Positions 17,045 through 24,791 of a DNA stretch of 31,305 nt are shown here, in pieces (within the stretch, counting starts at the first letter, position 1; each line of letters opens with the position of its first letter). A model generated the notes under the pieces. The model did no database searches, was not told where the DNA came from, and saw only the letters and a list, made by a program, of their open reading frames with translations. The stretch lies in IMG/VR virus record IMGVR_UViG_3300023196_002844, positions 1 to 31,305 of that record. One strand, given 5' to 3'. Origin of the DNA: a virus. A program made the position numbers and the translations under genes.

Positions 17045-17782
17045 ATGACACAAATTAATATGTCTGCAGAAGAGATAGCTCTTCAGGAAAAATTTCATAG
17101 CGGATCTTCTTGGACTAGAAATGAATCTTTTGACAAAAATGGATATTTTGTTGTTAAAGATCTCTGGGATCCGAAAGATCTGACTGAATTGCCACCCGAA
17201 AATAAAGGGCAATATTCCTTCAGAGGGAAAACTATGGAGTTTGAATATATGGATGAGGAAAAACAAGTAAACGGATCTACATCTAGATACTGGTTTCCTC
17301 CATATCGCCCAATTCATTCTCAAATTAGGAGAAAAATTGAAGAAGTAATCGGTAGAAAACTTTATAATACTTATTTTTACGATAGATTTTATAATCCTGG
17401 ACAAGACTTAACTGTACATTGTGATCGCGCTGCATGTGAAATATCTGTCACACTTCATGTTAGTACCAATATTGAAAGTGATGATAAAAACTGGCCAATT
17501 TGGATTAAAACACCTGATACTTATACTGATGAAACCAAAACGGAGATATTAGTACCAGGTGAAAATCGATCTGTTGTTCTTCAACCTGGTGATGGAATGA
17601 TATATAAAGGTTGCGAACGTCCTCATTGGAGAGAACCACTACCTAAGCAATTTAAAAAGAATTGGTATAGGAAAAATGTTGAAATTGATGGATGCTACTA
17701 TCATCAAGTATTTTTTCATTATGTTCTTGCTGATGGACAAAGATCACACTTTGCATATGATTCATATCAAGGACTAGCGTAA
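17045..17782 (+). CDS. 2OG-Fe(II) oxygenase-like protein, second gene of early pair
   Basis: 245 aa from ATG 17045, one base after the preceding stop; the frame is open further upstream inside the previous gene, but that is not a likely start. Candidate ligands are VHCD (H125, D127), a VVLQPGDGMIYKG strand followed by RPHWREP (H194), and GQRSHFAY (R233). The spacing fits a 2OG oxygenase with an insert between the HxD and the distal His. Strands CEISVTLHVS and YYHQVFFHYVLAD complete the core. It shares the early promoter at 16365 with the preceding hydroxylase, so the two probably act together. Substrate unknown. A CTAAATA element after its stop may serve the next gene. Confidence 0.72.
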   Translation: MTQINMSAEEIALQEKFHSGSSWTRNESFDKNGYFVVKDLWDPKDLTELPPENKGQYSFRGKTMEFEYMDEEKQVNGSTSRYWFPPYRPIHSQIRRKIEEVIGRKLYNTYFYDRFYNPGQDLTVHCDRAACEISVTLHVSTNIESDDKNWPIWIKTPDTYTDETKTEILVPGENRSVVLQPGDGMIYKGCERPHWREPLPKQFKKNWYRKNVEIDGCYYHQVFFHYVLADGQRSHFAYDSYQGLA

Positions 17783-17815
17783 ACTCCTAAATAACTAAAA
17801 AAATAAAGGGTAATA

Positions 17816-19408
17816 ATGTCACAAAAGCAGGCACAATTACTTAATCCCATCAATGGGAATATAAACGTTAGTGGTGTTGTGACTGCTACTTCATTTTCTG
17901 GTGATGGTAGTAGTTTAACAAGTTTGCCAGCTGGACTTGGAACGGCACTTAGTTCAACTCAGACGAGTCCTCTCAACAAAATTTATTATACGGATCAAGT
18001 TCTTGGAATTGCATCAACAATTACCATTGATCCACCAGCAACAGCAGTTGTAGCATATACACAATATGCTGATATTCAGGTAACTGATGATGCTGATTTA
18101 ATTGTTGCAGATGGCGATGAGTTCGTTCCAAATATTTTGGGAATTGGGACAGATGAAATTAATAGTTTAGGTGGAAGTGGTGGTAGAATTAGAGCAGATA
18201 ATTATATAAATTCCGCTGGTACTGGAGCACCTACTTTCCCTAGTGGGGTTAATATAACTGGCGTTGCAACTGCCACACAATTTAAAGCAGATAGTGCAAT
18301 CTTCAGTGGTAATGTCACTATTGGTGGAACTATTACTTACCAAGACGCCACTAACATGGACGTTCTTGGTATTTCAACATTCCAGCAAGGTATTCAAATT
18401 CTTGCTAATGGAGCAAATATTGCTGGAATTGTTACAGTTGGTGTTACCACTATTAAAAGTGGTGAAATAGAAGTTATTGGAGTTGTAACTGCAACTACTT
18501 TTAAAGGAAATGTTGAAGGAACCACTGGAACCTTTACTGGTAGTGTAACTTCAGGAAACGTAAATGTAACTGGTGTTGCAACTGCCTCTAGATTTGGAGG
18601 TTATGATTCATTAGTTGCCACAGCAAGTTCCGACAAAACAACGTATCTTACAACTGTTGCTGCTAAGACAGCAGATCACAGATACTTTGGCACTGGTTCA
18701 TCAAGTGGTTACTTCTTTGATGGAATACAGTCTCCCATTGTTACACTAACACCAGGAAAAACATATTTCTTCGATCAAAGCGATAGTTCAAATAGTTCAC
18801 ACCCATTAAGATTCTATCTAGAATCTGATAAGACTACTCAAATCACAGATGGTGTTACTGCAGGTAGTGTTAGTGCAGGAACTGCTGGTGCTGGTGTAAC
18901 AATTGTAGTTGGTGATTCCACTCCCTCTGTATTACATTATCAATGCACGAACCATGGATACATGGGTAATGCAGTTACCAATACTGCTAATGTTGTTAAT
19001 ACAAATCACGATACGAGATTTGGTGGTTTCTTAAGAGAAGGTGTTAAGGTTACTGCTGCTAAACTTAGTGATGGTGCTAACATTGATGTAGAAAATGGAA
19101 ATGTCTTCCTTTTCACTACCACAGAAACTACAACATCTACACCTAATATTAGATATAACGCTTCTACATCATTTAATAGTAAGGTAGCAATCGGTGAAGC
19201 AGTTTCTGTAACAATTGTCACCACTGCAGCTGCAGCAGGATACTCTGCTCAACTTACTATTGATGGTGGTGCAGTTACAGAAAATTGGACTGGAGGAAGT
19301 GCTCCTTCTGATGGGGGTTCAAGTGGTGTTGATATTTACGCATATACCATCATTAAAACTGCTGATGCCACATTTACAGTTATCGCCACTCAAACTAAAA
19401 CTTCATAA
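17816..19408 (+). CDS. Tail fibre protein with cupredoxin-like domain
   Basis: 530 aa. Repeat modules fill residues 15-260 (SGVVTATSFSGDGSSLTSLP, ITGVATATQF, TYQDATNMDVLGISTFQQG...). Residues about 285-385 look like a cupredoxin: TPGKTYFFDQSDSSNSSHP (H329), a long strand region, then VLHYQCTNHGYMG with C377, H380 and M383, the His...Cys-x2-His-x2-Met set of a type 1 copper site. The C-terminal 130 residues are a separate beta domain (REGVKVTAAKLSDG..., NWTGGSAPSDGG...) of the kind seen at cyanophage fibre ends. An AAGGG ribosome site precedes the ATG. Three candidate tip adhesins follow downstream, the first nine bases later. Copper binding is inferred from the motif alone. Confidence 0.8.
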   Translation: MSQKQAQLLNPINGNINVSGVVTATSFSGDGSSLTSLPAGLGTALSSTQTSPLNKIYYTDQVLGIASTITIDPPATAVVAYTQYADIQVTDDADLIVADGDEFVPNILGIGTDEINSLGGSGGRIRADNYINSAGTGAPTFPSGVNITGVATATQFKADSAIFSGNVTIGGTITYQDATNMDVLGISTFQQGIQILANGANIAGIVTVGVTTIKSGEIEVIGVVTATTFKGNVEGTTGTFTGSVTSGNVNVTGVATASRFGGYDSLVATASSDKTTYLTTVAAKTADHRYFGTGSSSGYFFDGIQSPIVTLTPGKTYFFDQSDSSNSSHPLRFYLESDKTTQITDGVTAGSVSAGTAGAGVTIVVGDSTPSVLHYQCTNHGYMGNAVTNTANVVNTNHDTRFGGFLREGVKVTAAKLSDGANIDVENGNVFLFTTTETTTSTPNIRYNASTSFNSKVAIGEAVSVTIVTTAAAAGYSAQLTIDGGAVTENWTGGSAPSDGGSSGVDIYAYTIIKTADATFTVIATQTKTS

Positions 19409-19417
19409 GGATTAATA

Positions 19418-20371
19418 ATGTTTGAAAGACATATAAAAGAATCCCCAGTTTTTACTGGATCTAGATTTGGTATAGGTAAAGGTGGTAATATAGTTGTGCC
19501 AGATCCACCAATTATTTTTGGTGGAAGCGGAACGTGGGGTACTAATTCTGCCTCACAATTTTCAAGTAATGGTGTTTATCAACTCAAGGATACGACTTCA
19601 GAAGAAATTTTTTATGGTTATATAAAAACAATCAATAGTAAAAAGGCATTATGTGTGATGGCTAATAGGACGTTTGATGGTAATTCTGAATTTTATTATG
19701 GTAATTCTTGGTGGAATAGTAGAACAAAAGTTGGTGATACCGCCATCAAAGCAGACATTACTTCAAATACTACAGCAAATTTTTTAAGTCAAGGATTTTT
19801 TGAAGTACCTCTCCAAGGAGCATTTGTCACTAGTGTTAATGATAGTAATAATCCAGATGGTTGGGTTGAGTATACTGGAACAGCAACAGATACTAATAGT
19901 CTTCCAAATGGATCTGATTCTAGTATTCCTAGTGGAACTCTTGAACATGCAGGAGACTCCACGAGTAGTATAGTCGAAAGCGGCAATTGGCGGGAAATAA
20001 TTAAAAATTCAGATCCTGAATACTTCCGATCTGGGCAAGGGGCCCCAGAGTATTGGGGATTTTCATTGAGAGCTGCAAATGCTAATGGAAGTAATAGTAT
20101 TTCCAGATCTAAATTTGGTTTTGCCTTAGCTCAGGAAGAATATCCCGGAGGATCTGGTACTTGGTATAGCGCAAATGGATATGGTTTTGGTATTGCTGCT
20201 GATGATCAAGATCTCGGAACATCCGCACCGGGATTAGAAGGGGCTTCTGGATATAATAATGCAAGAAGTAATGCTGGAAATAGTGGTGGAAGTGAGACTG
20301 CATATCCATTTCCTTTGGAATTTTGGGTAATACCTCAAAATAGTTGGACGTATGAATACAATGCAATGTAA
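19418..20371 (+). CDS. Putative tip adhesin with shared N-terminal docking motif
   Basis: 317 aa. The N-terminus KESPVFTGSRFGIGKGG fits the same docking motif as the proteins at 15375, 20391 and 21993, but the body is not glycine-run rich. Residues about 40-315 look like one globular domain rich in Gly, Asn, Ser, Trp and Tyr (EFYYGNSWWNSRTKVGD, APEYWGFSLRAANANGS, YPFPLEFWVIPQ). The GxGxPEYWGFSLR and PFPLEFWV segments recall sugar-binding or fibrinogen-like folds, but I cannot assign a family. It lies directly after a fibre gene, in the tip-adhesin position. Confidence 0.62.
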   Translation: MFERHIKESPVFTGSRFGIGKGGNIVVPDPPIIFGGSGTWGTNSASQFSSNGVYQLKDTTSEEIFYGYIKTINSKKALCVMANRTFDGNSEFYYGNSWWNSRTKVGDTAIKADITSNTTANFLSQGFFEVPLQGAFVTSVNDSNNPDGWVEYTGTATDTNSLPNGSDSSIPSGTLEHAGDSTSSIVESGNWREIIKNSDPEYFRSGQGAPEYWGFSLRAANANGSNSISRSKFGFALAQEEYPGGSGTWYSANGYGFGIAADDQDLGTSAPGLEGASGYNNARSNAGNSGGSETAYPFPLEFWVIPQNSWTYEYNAM

Positions 20372-20377
20372 TAAATA
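20370..20377 (+). promoter_or_regulatory. Late promoter-like motif (AATAAATA)
   Basis: AATAAATA overlaps the stop of the preceding gene and fits NATAAATA. It lies only 13 bases before the ATG at 20391, so a transcript from it would have almost no leader. Confidence 0.4.
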
Positions 20378-20390
20378 CTTAAAAAGATAA

Positions 20391-21338
20391 ATGTTTCATA
20401 ATTTCCATTTAAAACTTAAACCATTCCAAGGTTTATTGGGACTTGGAGGAGGTGTTGCTTCTAGATCAACAGGAGCTGTAAATGTACCGCCACTTACCTC
20501 TCTTCGAATAAAAGCATGGGGAGCTGCGGGTGCTGCTTCATATGGTTGTGGTTCTTATAGTCCAAGTAGTAATGGTGCTGGGGGTGGATTTGTTGATATT
20601 ACTTATACAGTAGGATCATTTGCTAGGGGTGATATACTCCGCATTATGGTTGGACAATCTGGAGTTCGTGATAAACAATCGCAACCATATGGTGGTGGCG
20701 GAGCTGCTGGCGGTTCTGGTGGTTCTTCTGGTGGAGGTGGAACTTTTATTGGTTTTAATCCAGGAGGATCTAATCCCAGTTCAATAACTGCTCCAAATTT
20801 GATTCTTGCCGCTGGTGGTGGTGCTGGTGGAAGCACTGGTACTGGTGGACCTGGCCAACCTGGTAACAATGGCGGCGGTGGCGGGACTACTGGAGCTAAC
20901 GGTTCTGGAAGTGGTGGTACTCAATCTGCTGGTGGTGCTGCTGGAACAGGTGGATTTGGTGGTGGTGGATCTGCTGGTACGGCAGGTAGTTTTATGAACG
21001 GCGGCACGGGTATGAGTTGTAAGGGATCTGGTGGTGGATCAGGATACTATGGAGGCGGCGGTGGTAATGGTGACTGTGGTGCTTGCTCTTCTGGTGCTGC
21101 TGGTGGTGGATCTAGTTATGTGGGACATCCAACAGTTAATACAGTTAATAGTAATGTTCAAGCATGGGGATCTAATCAAAATCCAGTATCAGTAGCAGAT
21201 CCTCATTTTTCTGCCGGGCCTGGTGCTTGGGGTGTAGGTGATTTTGATGGAAATCCTGGACATGTTACCGTTATTGCGAATGGAACTGAGGTAACACACT
21301 ACGATTACACAGGTTCAGATCAATATCACACTATTTAA
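20391..21338 (+). CDS. Glycine-rich tip adhesin resembling the ALK-type Gly-rich domain
   Basis: 315 aa. The docking motif is at the N-terminus (KLKPFQGLLGLGGG). Residues about 38-255 follow the order of the Gly_rich (PF12810) domain known from ALK/LTK receptors and some bacterial proteins: LRIKAWGAAGA, GGGFVDITYTV, GDILRIMVGQSG, GGGGAAGGSGG, GTFIGFN, NLILAAGGGAGG, then AGTGGFGGGGS, GGGSGYYGGGGGNGDCG and GGGSSYVG. In ALK this domain is a bundle of polyglycine II helices joined to a beta sandwich. A CGAC pair is at 21075-21086. The C-terminal 60 residues are Gly-poor. Likely a fibre-tip receptor-binding protein; an oxygenase gene follows seven bases later. Confidence 0.75.
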   Translation: MFHNFHLKLKPFQGLLGLGGGVASRSTGAVNVPPLTSLRIKAWGAAGAASYGCGSYSPSSNGAGGGFVDITYTVGSFARGDILRIMVGQSGVRDKQSQPYGGGGAAGGSGGSSGGGGTFIGFNPGGSNPSSITAPNLILAAGGGAGGSTGTGGPGQPGNNGGGGGTTGANGSGSGGTQSAGGAAGTGGFGGGGSAGTAGSFMNGGTGMSCKGSGGGSGYYGGGGGNGDCGACSSGAAGGGSSYVGHPTVNTVNSNVQAWGSNQNPVSVADPHFSAGPGAWGVGDFDGNPGHVTVIANGTEVTHYDYTGSDQYHTI

Positions 21339-21345
21339 AATTTAA

Positions 21346-21984
21346 ATGAATTATTTACAATCATACTCTATCGATAATCGTCTTAGTGAAAGTGCTATTA
21401 ATAATCTAGTTACCTTTCTTATTAGTAAAGAGCAGGAAATACTTGATTCATATCCTTTTATGAGTGATTATGGCACAAGTCTTACTACCGAGCATGTGTC
21501 TACACGCTCAAATGCATATAATATTTTTAAGTATATTGATGAGTATCCAGATCTTAACATTATTTTTGAGTTTATAAAAACATCCTACTGGAATTATATT
21601 GATAATGTATTTTCTCCTAAAAACTTTACGAATGATCAGCTAGATCCTTCAGTTAGTGCATGGTTAAATGTAATAAGAGAAAGTGAAAGGATTGGAATGC
21701 ACAAGCATTCTGATCAACATCCATCAGGACTTTGGAGTTTTGTTTCTGGAACCATATCTTTAGGTGTATCTAACACTTCTACATTTTATAATGATGGAAG
21801 TTCTACGCATGAAGTTGAAAATGTAGCAGGAGAACTTACATTATTTCCACCATATTTTACACATTGGACTAACCTCCATACTTCTTCGGAACCAAGAGTT
21901 ACTCTAGGATTTGACGTTTTATTCAGACATGATCATGCGCCAGAAGGTATTGATTTTACAAACAATTTGAAAAAATTTAATTAA
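21346..21984 (+). CDS. 2OG-Fe(II) oxygenase (HxH type) placed between two adhesins
   Basis: 212 aa. The core has GMHKHSDQHPSGLWSFVSG (H119, H121), GTISLGVS, AGELTLFPPYFTHWT (H173) and EPRVTLGFDV (R184), the ligand order of the 2OG-FeII_Oxy_5-type enzymes and of the gene at 12150. The N-terminal 105 residues are helical with many aromatics. It stands alone between two adhesins with the same docking motif, seven bases after one and eight before the next, so it is almost certainly co-expressed with them. This is the clearest pairing of one oxygenase with adhesin genes in the window. Substrate unknown; the neighbouring adhesins are the obvious candidates. Confidence 0.8.
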   Translation: MNYLQSYSIDNRLSESAINNLVTFLISKEQEILDSYPFMSDYGTSLTTEHVSTRSNAYNIFKYIDEYPDLNIIFEFIKTSYWNYIDNVFSPKNFTNDQLDPSVSAWLNVIRESERIGMHKHSDQHPSGLWSFVSGTISLGVSNTSTFYNDGSSTHEVENVAGELTLFPPYFTHWTNLHTSSEPRVTLGFDVLFRHDHAPEGIDFTNNLKKFN

Positions 21985-21992
21985 GAAGAATC

Positions 21993-22913
21993 ATGATAAA
22001 CTTTCACAAAAAAGAAAAACCACTTCAAGGTTTGCTGGGTTTGGGTGGTGGTACTAGTGCTTGGTTAGCACCAAAAGGTTCTAGTGTCCCAGTCTCAGAT
22101 GAGTATCTTTATCTACCTTTTAATGAGAGTTCCAGTAGCAGAAATAAGTTTGGTGATTATGCATCATCTATAACACTTAATAGTGGTGGATCTGTCGCAT
22201 CTGATCACCCATATACTATTACTGGTACCACGTACAATAGTGGAAATGCTAAGACACATCACTGTGATGGACAATCTGATACTGCTTATTTAAGTGCAAA
22301 TACAAAACTTGGAAGTGTAGGTACAGGCGACTTATGTTTTGATATGTACTATAAGTGGGTGTCAGAAGGAAACGGTGGTGGATCATATGGTTATGTCGGA
22401 GACTATGCTGGAGCGGCTCTTTATTCTGGTAGTCATACAGGTATAAGTAATGATAATTATATTGCCATGGGTGCTATAGGTTCTAATGTTCTAGGTAGAT
22501 ATAATTATCAAGCTACGGCCAATGAGAAATGGAATGAATCAATAACTACAAATGGTAGTGGTATGAATGTGTGGTACCACGTATTAGTTCTTAGACAATC
22601 TAATAAATGGTACTCATTTGTAGATGGTGTTCTTGATGGATATTTTGCCGAACCTTCTTCCCGTAATATTGCAAACGGTGGCGGTTTCCACTTTGGAACG
22701 ATCGATAGAAGCGGACACTGGTGGGATGCTTATGTCAGCGATTTTATGTGGCAGAAAGGATCAGATATTTTCTATAACGTGTCTGGTTTAGATGCCTCTG
22801 ATATCGGAACAACATATTTTACGGTGCCAAAATATAAGAATAAGTTAATGGCGATTCCATCAAATAGTAATTTTAGTATTGTACTAGCACCAACAGGATT
22901 TACAGCATCATAA
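21993..22913 (+). CDS. LamG/concanavalin-like lectin adhesin with docking motif
   Basis: 306 aa. The N-terminal HKKEKPLQGLLGLGGG is the docking motif, nearly the same as in the protein at 20391. Residues about 38-270 look like a LamG/concanavalin A jelly roll: EYLYLPFNESS at the start, DLCFDMYYKWVS, then NVWYHVLVLRQSNKWYSFVDG (W194-Y-H), GGFHFGTIDRSGHWWDAYVSDFMW near the end. WYHV...F.DG and the final strand are hallmarks of LamG-like carbohydrate-binding domains. The same docking end is thus joined to a wholly different binding domain, which supports a modular tip system. Ligand unknown, probably a surface polysaccharide. Confidence 0.75.
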   Translation: MINFHKKEKPLQGLLGLGGGTSAWLAPKGSSVPVSDEYLYLPFNESSSSRNKFGDYASSITLNSGGSVASDHPYTITGTTYNSGNAKTHHCDGQSDTAYLSANTKLGSVGTGDLCFDMYYKWVSEGNGGGSYGYVGDYAGAALYSGSHTGISNDNYIAMGAIGSNVLGRYNYQATANEKWNESITTNGSGMNVWYHVLVLRQSNKWYSFVDGVLDGYFAEPSSRNIANGGGFHFGTIDRSGHWWDAYVSDFMWQKGSDIFYNVSGLDASDIGTTYFTVPKYKNKLMAIPSNSNFSIVLAPTGFTAS

Positions 22914-22931
22914 ATGATAGATAGGATTGGA

Positions 22932-22939
22932 TATAAATA
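22932..22939 (+). promoter_or_regulatory. T4-type late promoter motif (TATAAATA)
   Basis: An exact TATAAATA in the 50-base gap before the GTG start at 22964, at the spacing usual for the late motifs in this window. Confidence 0.62.
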
Positions 22940-22963
22940 AGAAAAAGTGTGGTATAGAGAATC

Positions 22964-23887
22964 GTGGCAAATTTTCCTATTAATCCGGGTATAGGTAGCA
23001 TTTTTGCTGACACTACCTCTGGTTTTAGGTATAAATGGACTGGAACAGTTTGGAAAAGTTTTACTCCATCTGCAGGAAATAATGTAACTAAACTTGATGA
23101 CATTAGTTCAAGTTTTAATAATAGTACGACAACATTTGCATTAACTTCTAGTAGTGCTGCAATAAGTCCTGTAAATGCCCAAAGTTTAACAGTCTCTTTG
23201 GGTGGTGTTGTTCAAGAACCAGTAACAGATTATACAGTCTCCGGTTCTAATATTACATTTGCAACAGCACCTAACGTTGGACTTGATTTCTTCGCAATTA
23301 ATCGTGCAGTTGCGACAGAAATTATTACTCAAATTGGGGTTTTAGATCACCTCAGTGTAAGTGGAATCAGCACACAATCAAATATTCAGGCAATAAACCT
23401 GAATGTTTCTGGTGTAAGTACTTTTAATTCATTATCTGAATTAAACGTAATTGGTGTTTCGACTCTATCTCAATTAAACGTAACTGGTGTTTCGACTCTT
23501 ACATCCCTCATCGTTGGTTCTGCTATTACAATGTCAGCAGAGGCCATAGATGGTGGCAGAACAGTAAGAATTTTAGGTGAAAACTTAAACATTGTAGGTG
23601 TAGCAACTGCACTAGACTTTAATGCTCTGTCAGATGTTAATTTTAAAGATAACGTTATCACTGTAGGTGGAGCACTTGATAAAGTAAGTGAACTTCGTGG
23701 TGTAAGTTTTAATTGGAAAGAGACTGGAGAAGCTTCTTACGGTGTTATTGCTCAGGAATTAGAGACAGTATTACCCGAACTCGTTCATGGTTCAGATCCT
23801 AAAACTGTGAACTATAATGGTATTATTGGCGTCTTAATTGAAGCAATTAAAGAATTAAAATCTGAGGTAGACAACCTCAAAGCATAA
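22964..23887 (+). CDS. Tail fibre protein with C-terminal S74 intramolecular chaperone
   Basis: 307 aa, starting at GTG (MANFPINPGIG follows). Residues 1-110 match a small N-terminal domain common in cyanophage fibres (SIFADTTSGFRYKWTGTVWKSF). Residues about 120-180 are tandem 11-residue repeats (NVSGVSTFNSL, NVIGVSTLSQL, NVTGVSTLTSL). Residues about 220-307 are a Peptidase_S74 chaperone: LSDVNFKDNV carries the Ser-Lys dyad (S223, K228), followed by GVSFNWK, YGVIAQELETVLPELV, VNYNGIIGVLIEAIKEL and a short coiled coil. Such domains trimerise the fibre and then cut themselves off. The gene ends the adhesin group and has its own late promoter. Confidence 0.85.
   Translation: MANFPINPGIGSIFADTTSGFRYKWTGTVWKSFTPSAGNNVTKLDDISSSFNNSTTTFALTSSSAAISPVNAQSLTVSLGGVVQEPVTDYTVSGSNITFATAPNVGLDFFAINRAVATEIITQIGVLDHLSVSGISTQSNIQAINLNVSGVSTFNSLSELNVIGVSTLSQLNVTGVSTLTSLIVGSAITMSAEAIDGGRTVRILGENLNIVGVATALDFNALSDVNFKDNVITVGGALDKVSELRGVSFNWKETGEASYGVIAQELETVLPELVHGSDPKTVNYNGIIGVLIEAIKELKSEVDNLKA
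23439..23499 (+). repeat. 33-base tandem repeat in a fibre gene
   Basis: Two 28-base copies (23439-23466 and 23472-23499) differ at one position and are 33 bases apart. They code for consecutive 11-residue repeats of the fibre shaft. The near-identity suggests a recent in-frame duplication. Confidence 0.8.
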
Positions 23888-23902
23888 GAAAAGAATATTC
23901 CT

Positions 23903-23910
23903 TATAAATA
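23903..23910 (+). promoter_or_regulatory. T4-type late promoter motif (TATAAATA)
   Basis: An exact TATAAATA after the S74-fibre stop and 34 bases before the ATG at 23945. A further TATAAATT at 24321-24328 overlaps the stop of that gene and could serve the mini-fibre genes, with one mismatch. Confidence 0.6.
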
Positions 23911-23944
23911 AACATATCTTAAGCCGAGTGGAGAAAGCACGAAG

Positions 23945-24325
23945 ATGGCTATTAAAATTTCAGGAACAACTGTTATTGATGATAGCAGGAATCTTGTCAA
24001 TATTAACTCTGGTTTAGGTGTCGGGATCCAATCTGCAGGAACTGCTGTTGGATATGGAATAACTCAGTTAAATTTTGCTGGGGCCGGTAATACATTCTCT
24101 GTAACTGGATCTACTGCATCTATCACTATTTCTGGTGGTGGAGGAGGTTCTGGTGTATCTTCTACGGGAGTTGCTACGGCATTTATTTTTTCTAATCCAT
24201 CATTTATATCGACAAGTGTTACCTTATCGACTGGGAATAATAATTATGGCGCATTCGGTCCAATAACTATTGGATCCGGACAGACTGTTACTGTTGGATT
24301 AGCTAATACGTTCACCATTGTATAA
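23945..24325 (+). CDS. Short fibre-module protein
   Basis: 126 aa. Residues about 20-70 (LGVGIQSAGTAVGYG, TQLNFAGAGNTF, TASITISGGGGGSG) are a third copy of the GYGxxxLNFxGAGNTF module found twice in the fibre at 8081. After the Gly run come about 55 further beta-type residues (SFISTSVTLSTGNNNYGAFG...). It resembles a fibre end without its shaft, so it is either a true short fibre or tip protein, or a piece left by recombination. The frame is intact and a late promoter is present, favouring a working gene. Confidence 0.62.
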   Translation: MAIKISGTTVIDDSRNLVNINSGLGVGIQSAGTAVGYGITQLNFAGAGNTFSVTGSTASITISGGGGGSGVSSTGVATAFIFSNPSFISTSVTLSTGNNNYGAFGPITIGSGQTVTVGLANTFTIV

Positions 24326-24342
24326 ATTTTGGAGAGAACCTA

Positions 24343-24561
24343 ATGTCTGACATTAGAGTAAATAAAATACAGACTGATAACGATTCCGCTGTGCAATTTA
24401 CAAAGGGATTAACAATGCCTTCAACTGTGAATATCACTGCGGGTGTTACTAATGTCACTGGAGTAGTTACAGCAACCCATTTCCACGGAGATGGTTCTGG
24501 ATTAACTAATCTTCCCGGAATTTCCATTGCAAAGGGAATAGGACTTTCATTTATAATATAA
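24343..24561 (+). CDS. Mini-fibre protein 1 (72 aa)
   Basis: 72 aa: a starter segment (MSDIRVNKIQTDN), one repeat module (VTGVVTATHFHGDGSGLTNLP) and a short tail (GISIAKGIGLSFII). GGAGAGAAC lies before the ATG, a fair ribosome site. The same three-part plan is seen in the next two genes. It could be a minimal fibre or spike subunit, or a spare module. Function unknown. Confidence 0.6.
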   Translation: MSDIRVNKIQTDNDSAVQFTKGLTMPSTVNITAGVTNVTGVVTATHFHGDGSGLTNLPGISIAKGIGLSFII

Positions 24562-24565
24562 AAAA

Positions 24566-24790
24566 ATGGCTTCTATACTTAACGTAAATAATATACAATC
24601 AGCCGAAGATTCGGCAGCTTCTCTAACTTTTGGTGGAGTCGTATCTTCTGGATATGCTCTTACATGTGCTGGAGGAATAAATGTTAGTGGTGTTGTGACT
24701 GCAACTTCATTTGTTGGGAACGGCAGTTCTTTGACGAGTTTACCATTAGCAGAATCATCAACAGTCGTCGCTCTGTATCTTATTCAGTAA
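24566..24790 (+). CDS. Mini-fibre protein 2 (74 aa)
   Basis: 74 aa: starter MASILNVNNIQSAED, a VVSSGYALTCAGGINVSG segment, the repeat VVTATSFVGNGSSLTSLP and a short hydrophobic tail (STVVALYLIQ). The SSGYALTCAGG segment is identical to that of the next gene, also at DNA level (36 bases). It starts four bases after the preceding stop. Function unknown. Confidence 0.6.
   Translation: MASILNVNNIQSAEDSAASLTFGGVVSSGYALTCAGGINVSGVVTATSFVGNGSSLTSLPLAESSTVVALYLIQ
24641..24676 (+). repeat. 36-base perfect direct repeat, copy 1
   Basis: Identical to 24867-24902. It lies inside mini-fibre gene 2 and encodes VSSGYALTCAGG. Flanking codons differ, so the copies look like a recent exchange between the two genes. 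Confidence 0.9.
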
Positions 24791-24791
24791 A

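Noticed and set aside
17787-17793. CTAAATA before the fibre at 17816 (also 13676-13682) as a late promoter
   Set aside because: It deviates from NATAAATA at the position that is otherwise constant here; mentioned in gene notes only.
15375-22913. Invertible tip-switching cassette (shufflon-like)
   Set aside because: All adhesin genes lie on one strand, and neither inverted repeats around them nor a site-specific recombinase was found.
24602-24615. Inverted repeat GCCGAAGATTCGGC
   Set aside because: It lies inside the mini-fibre 2 coding sequence with no T-run after it, so it is not a terminator.
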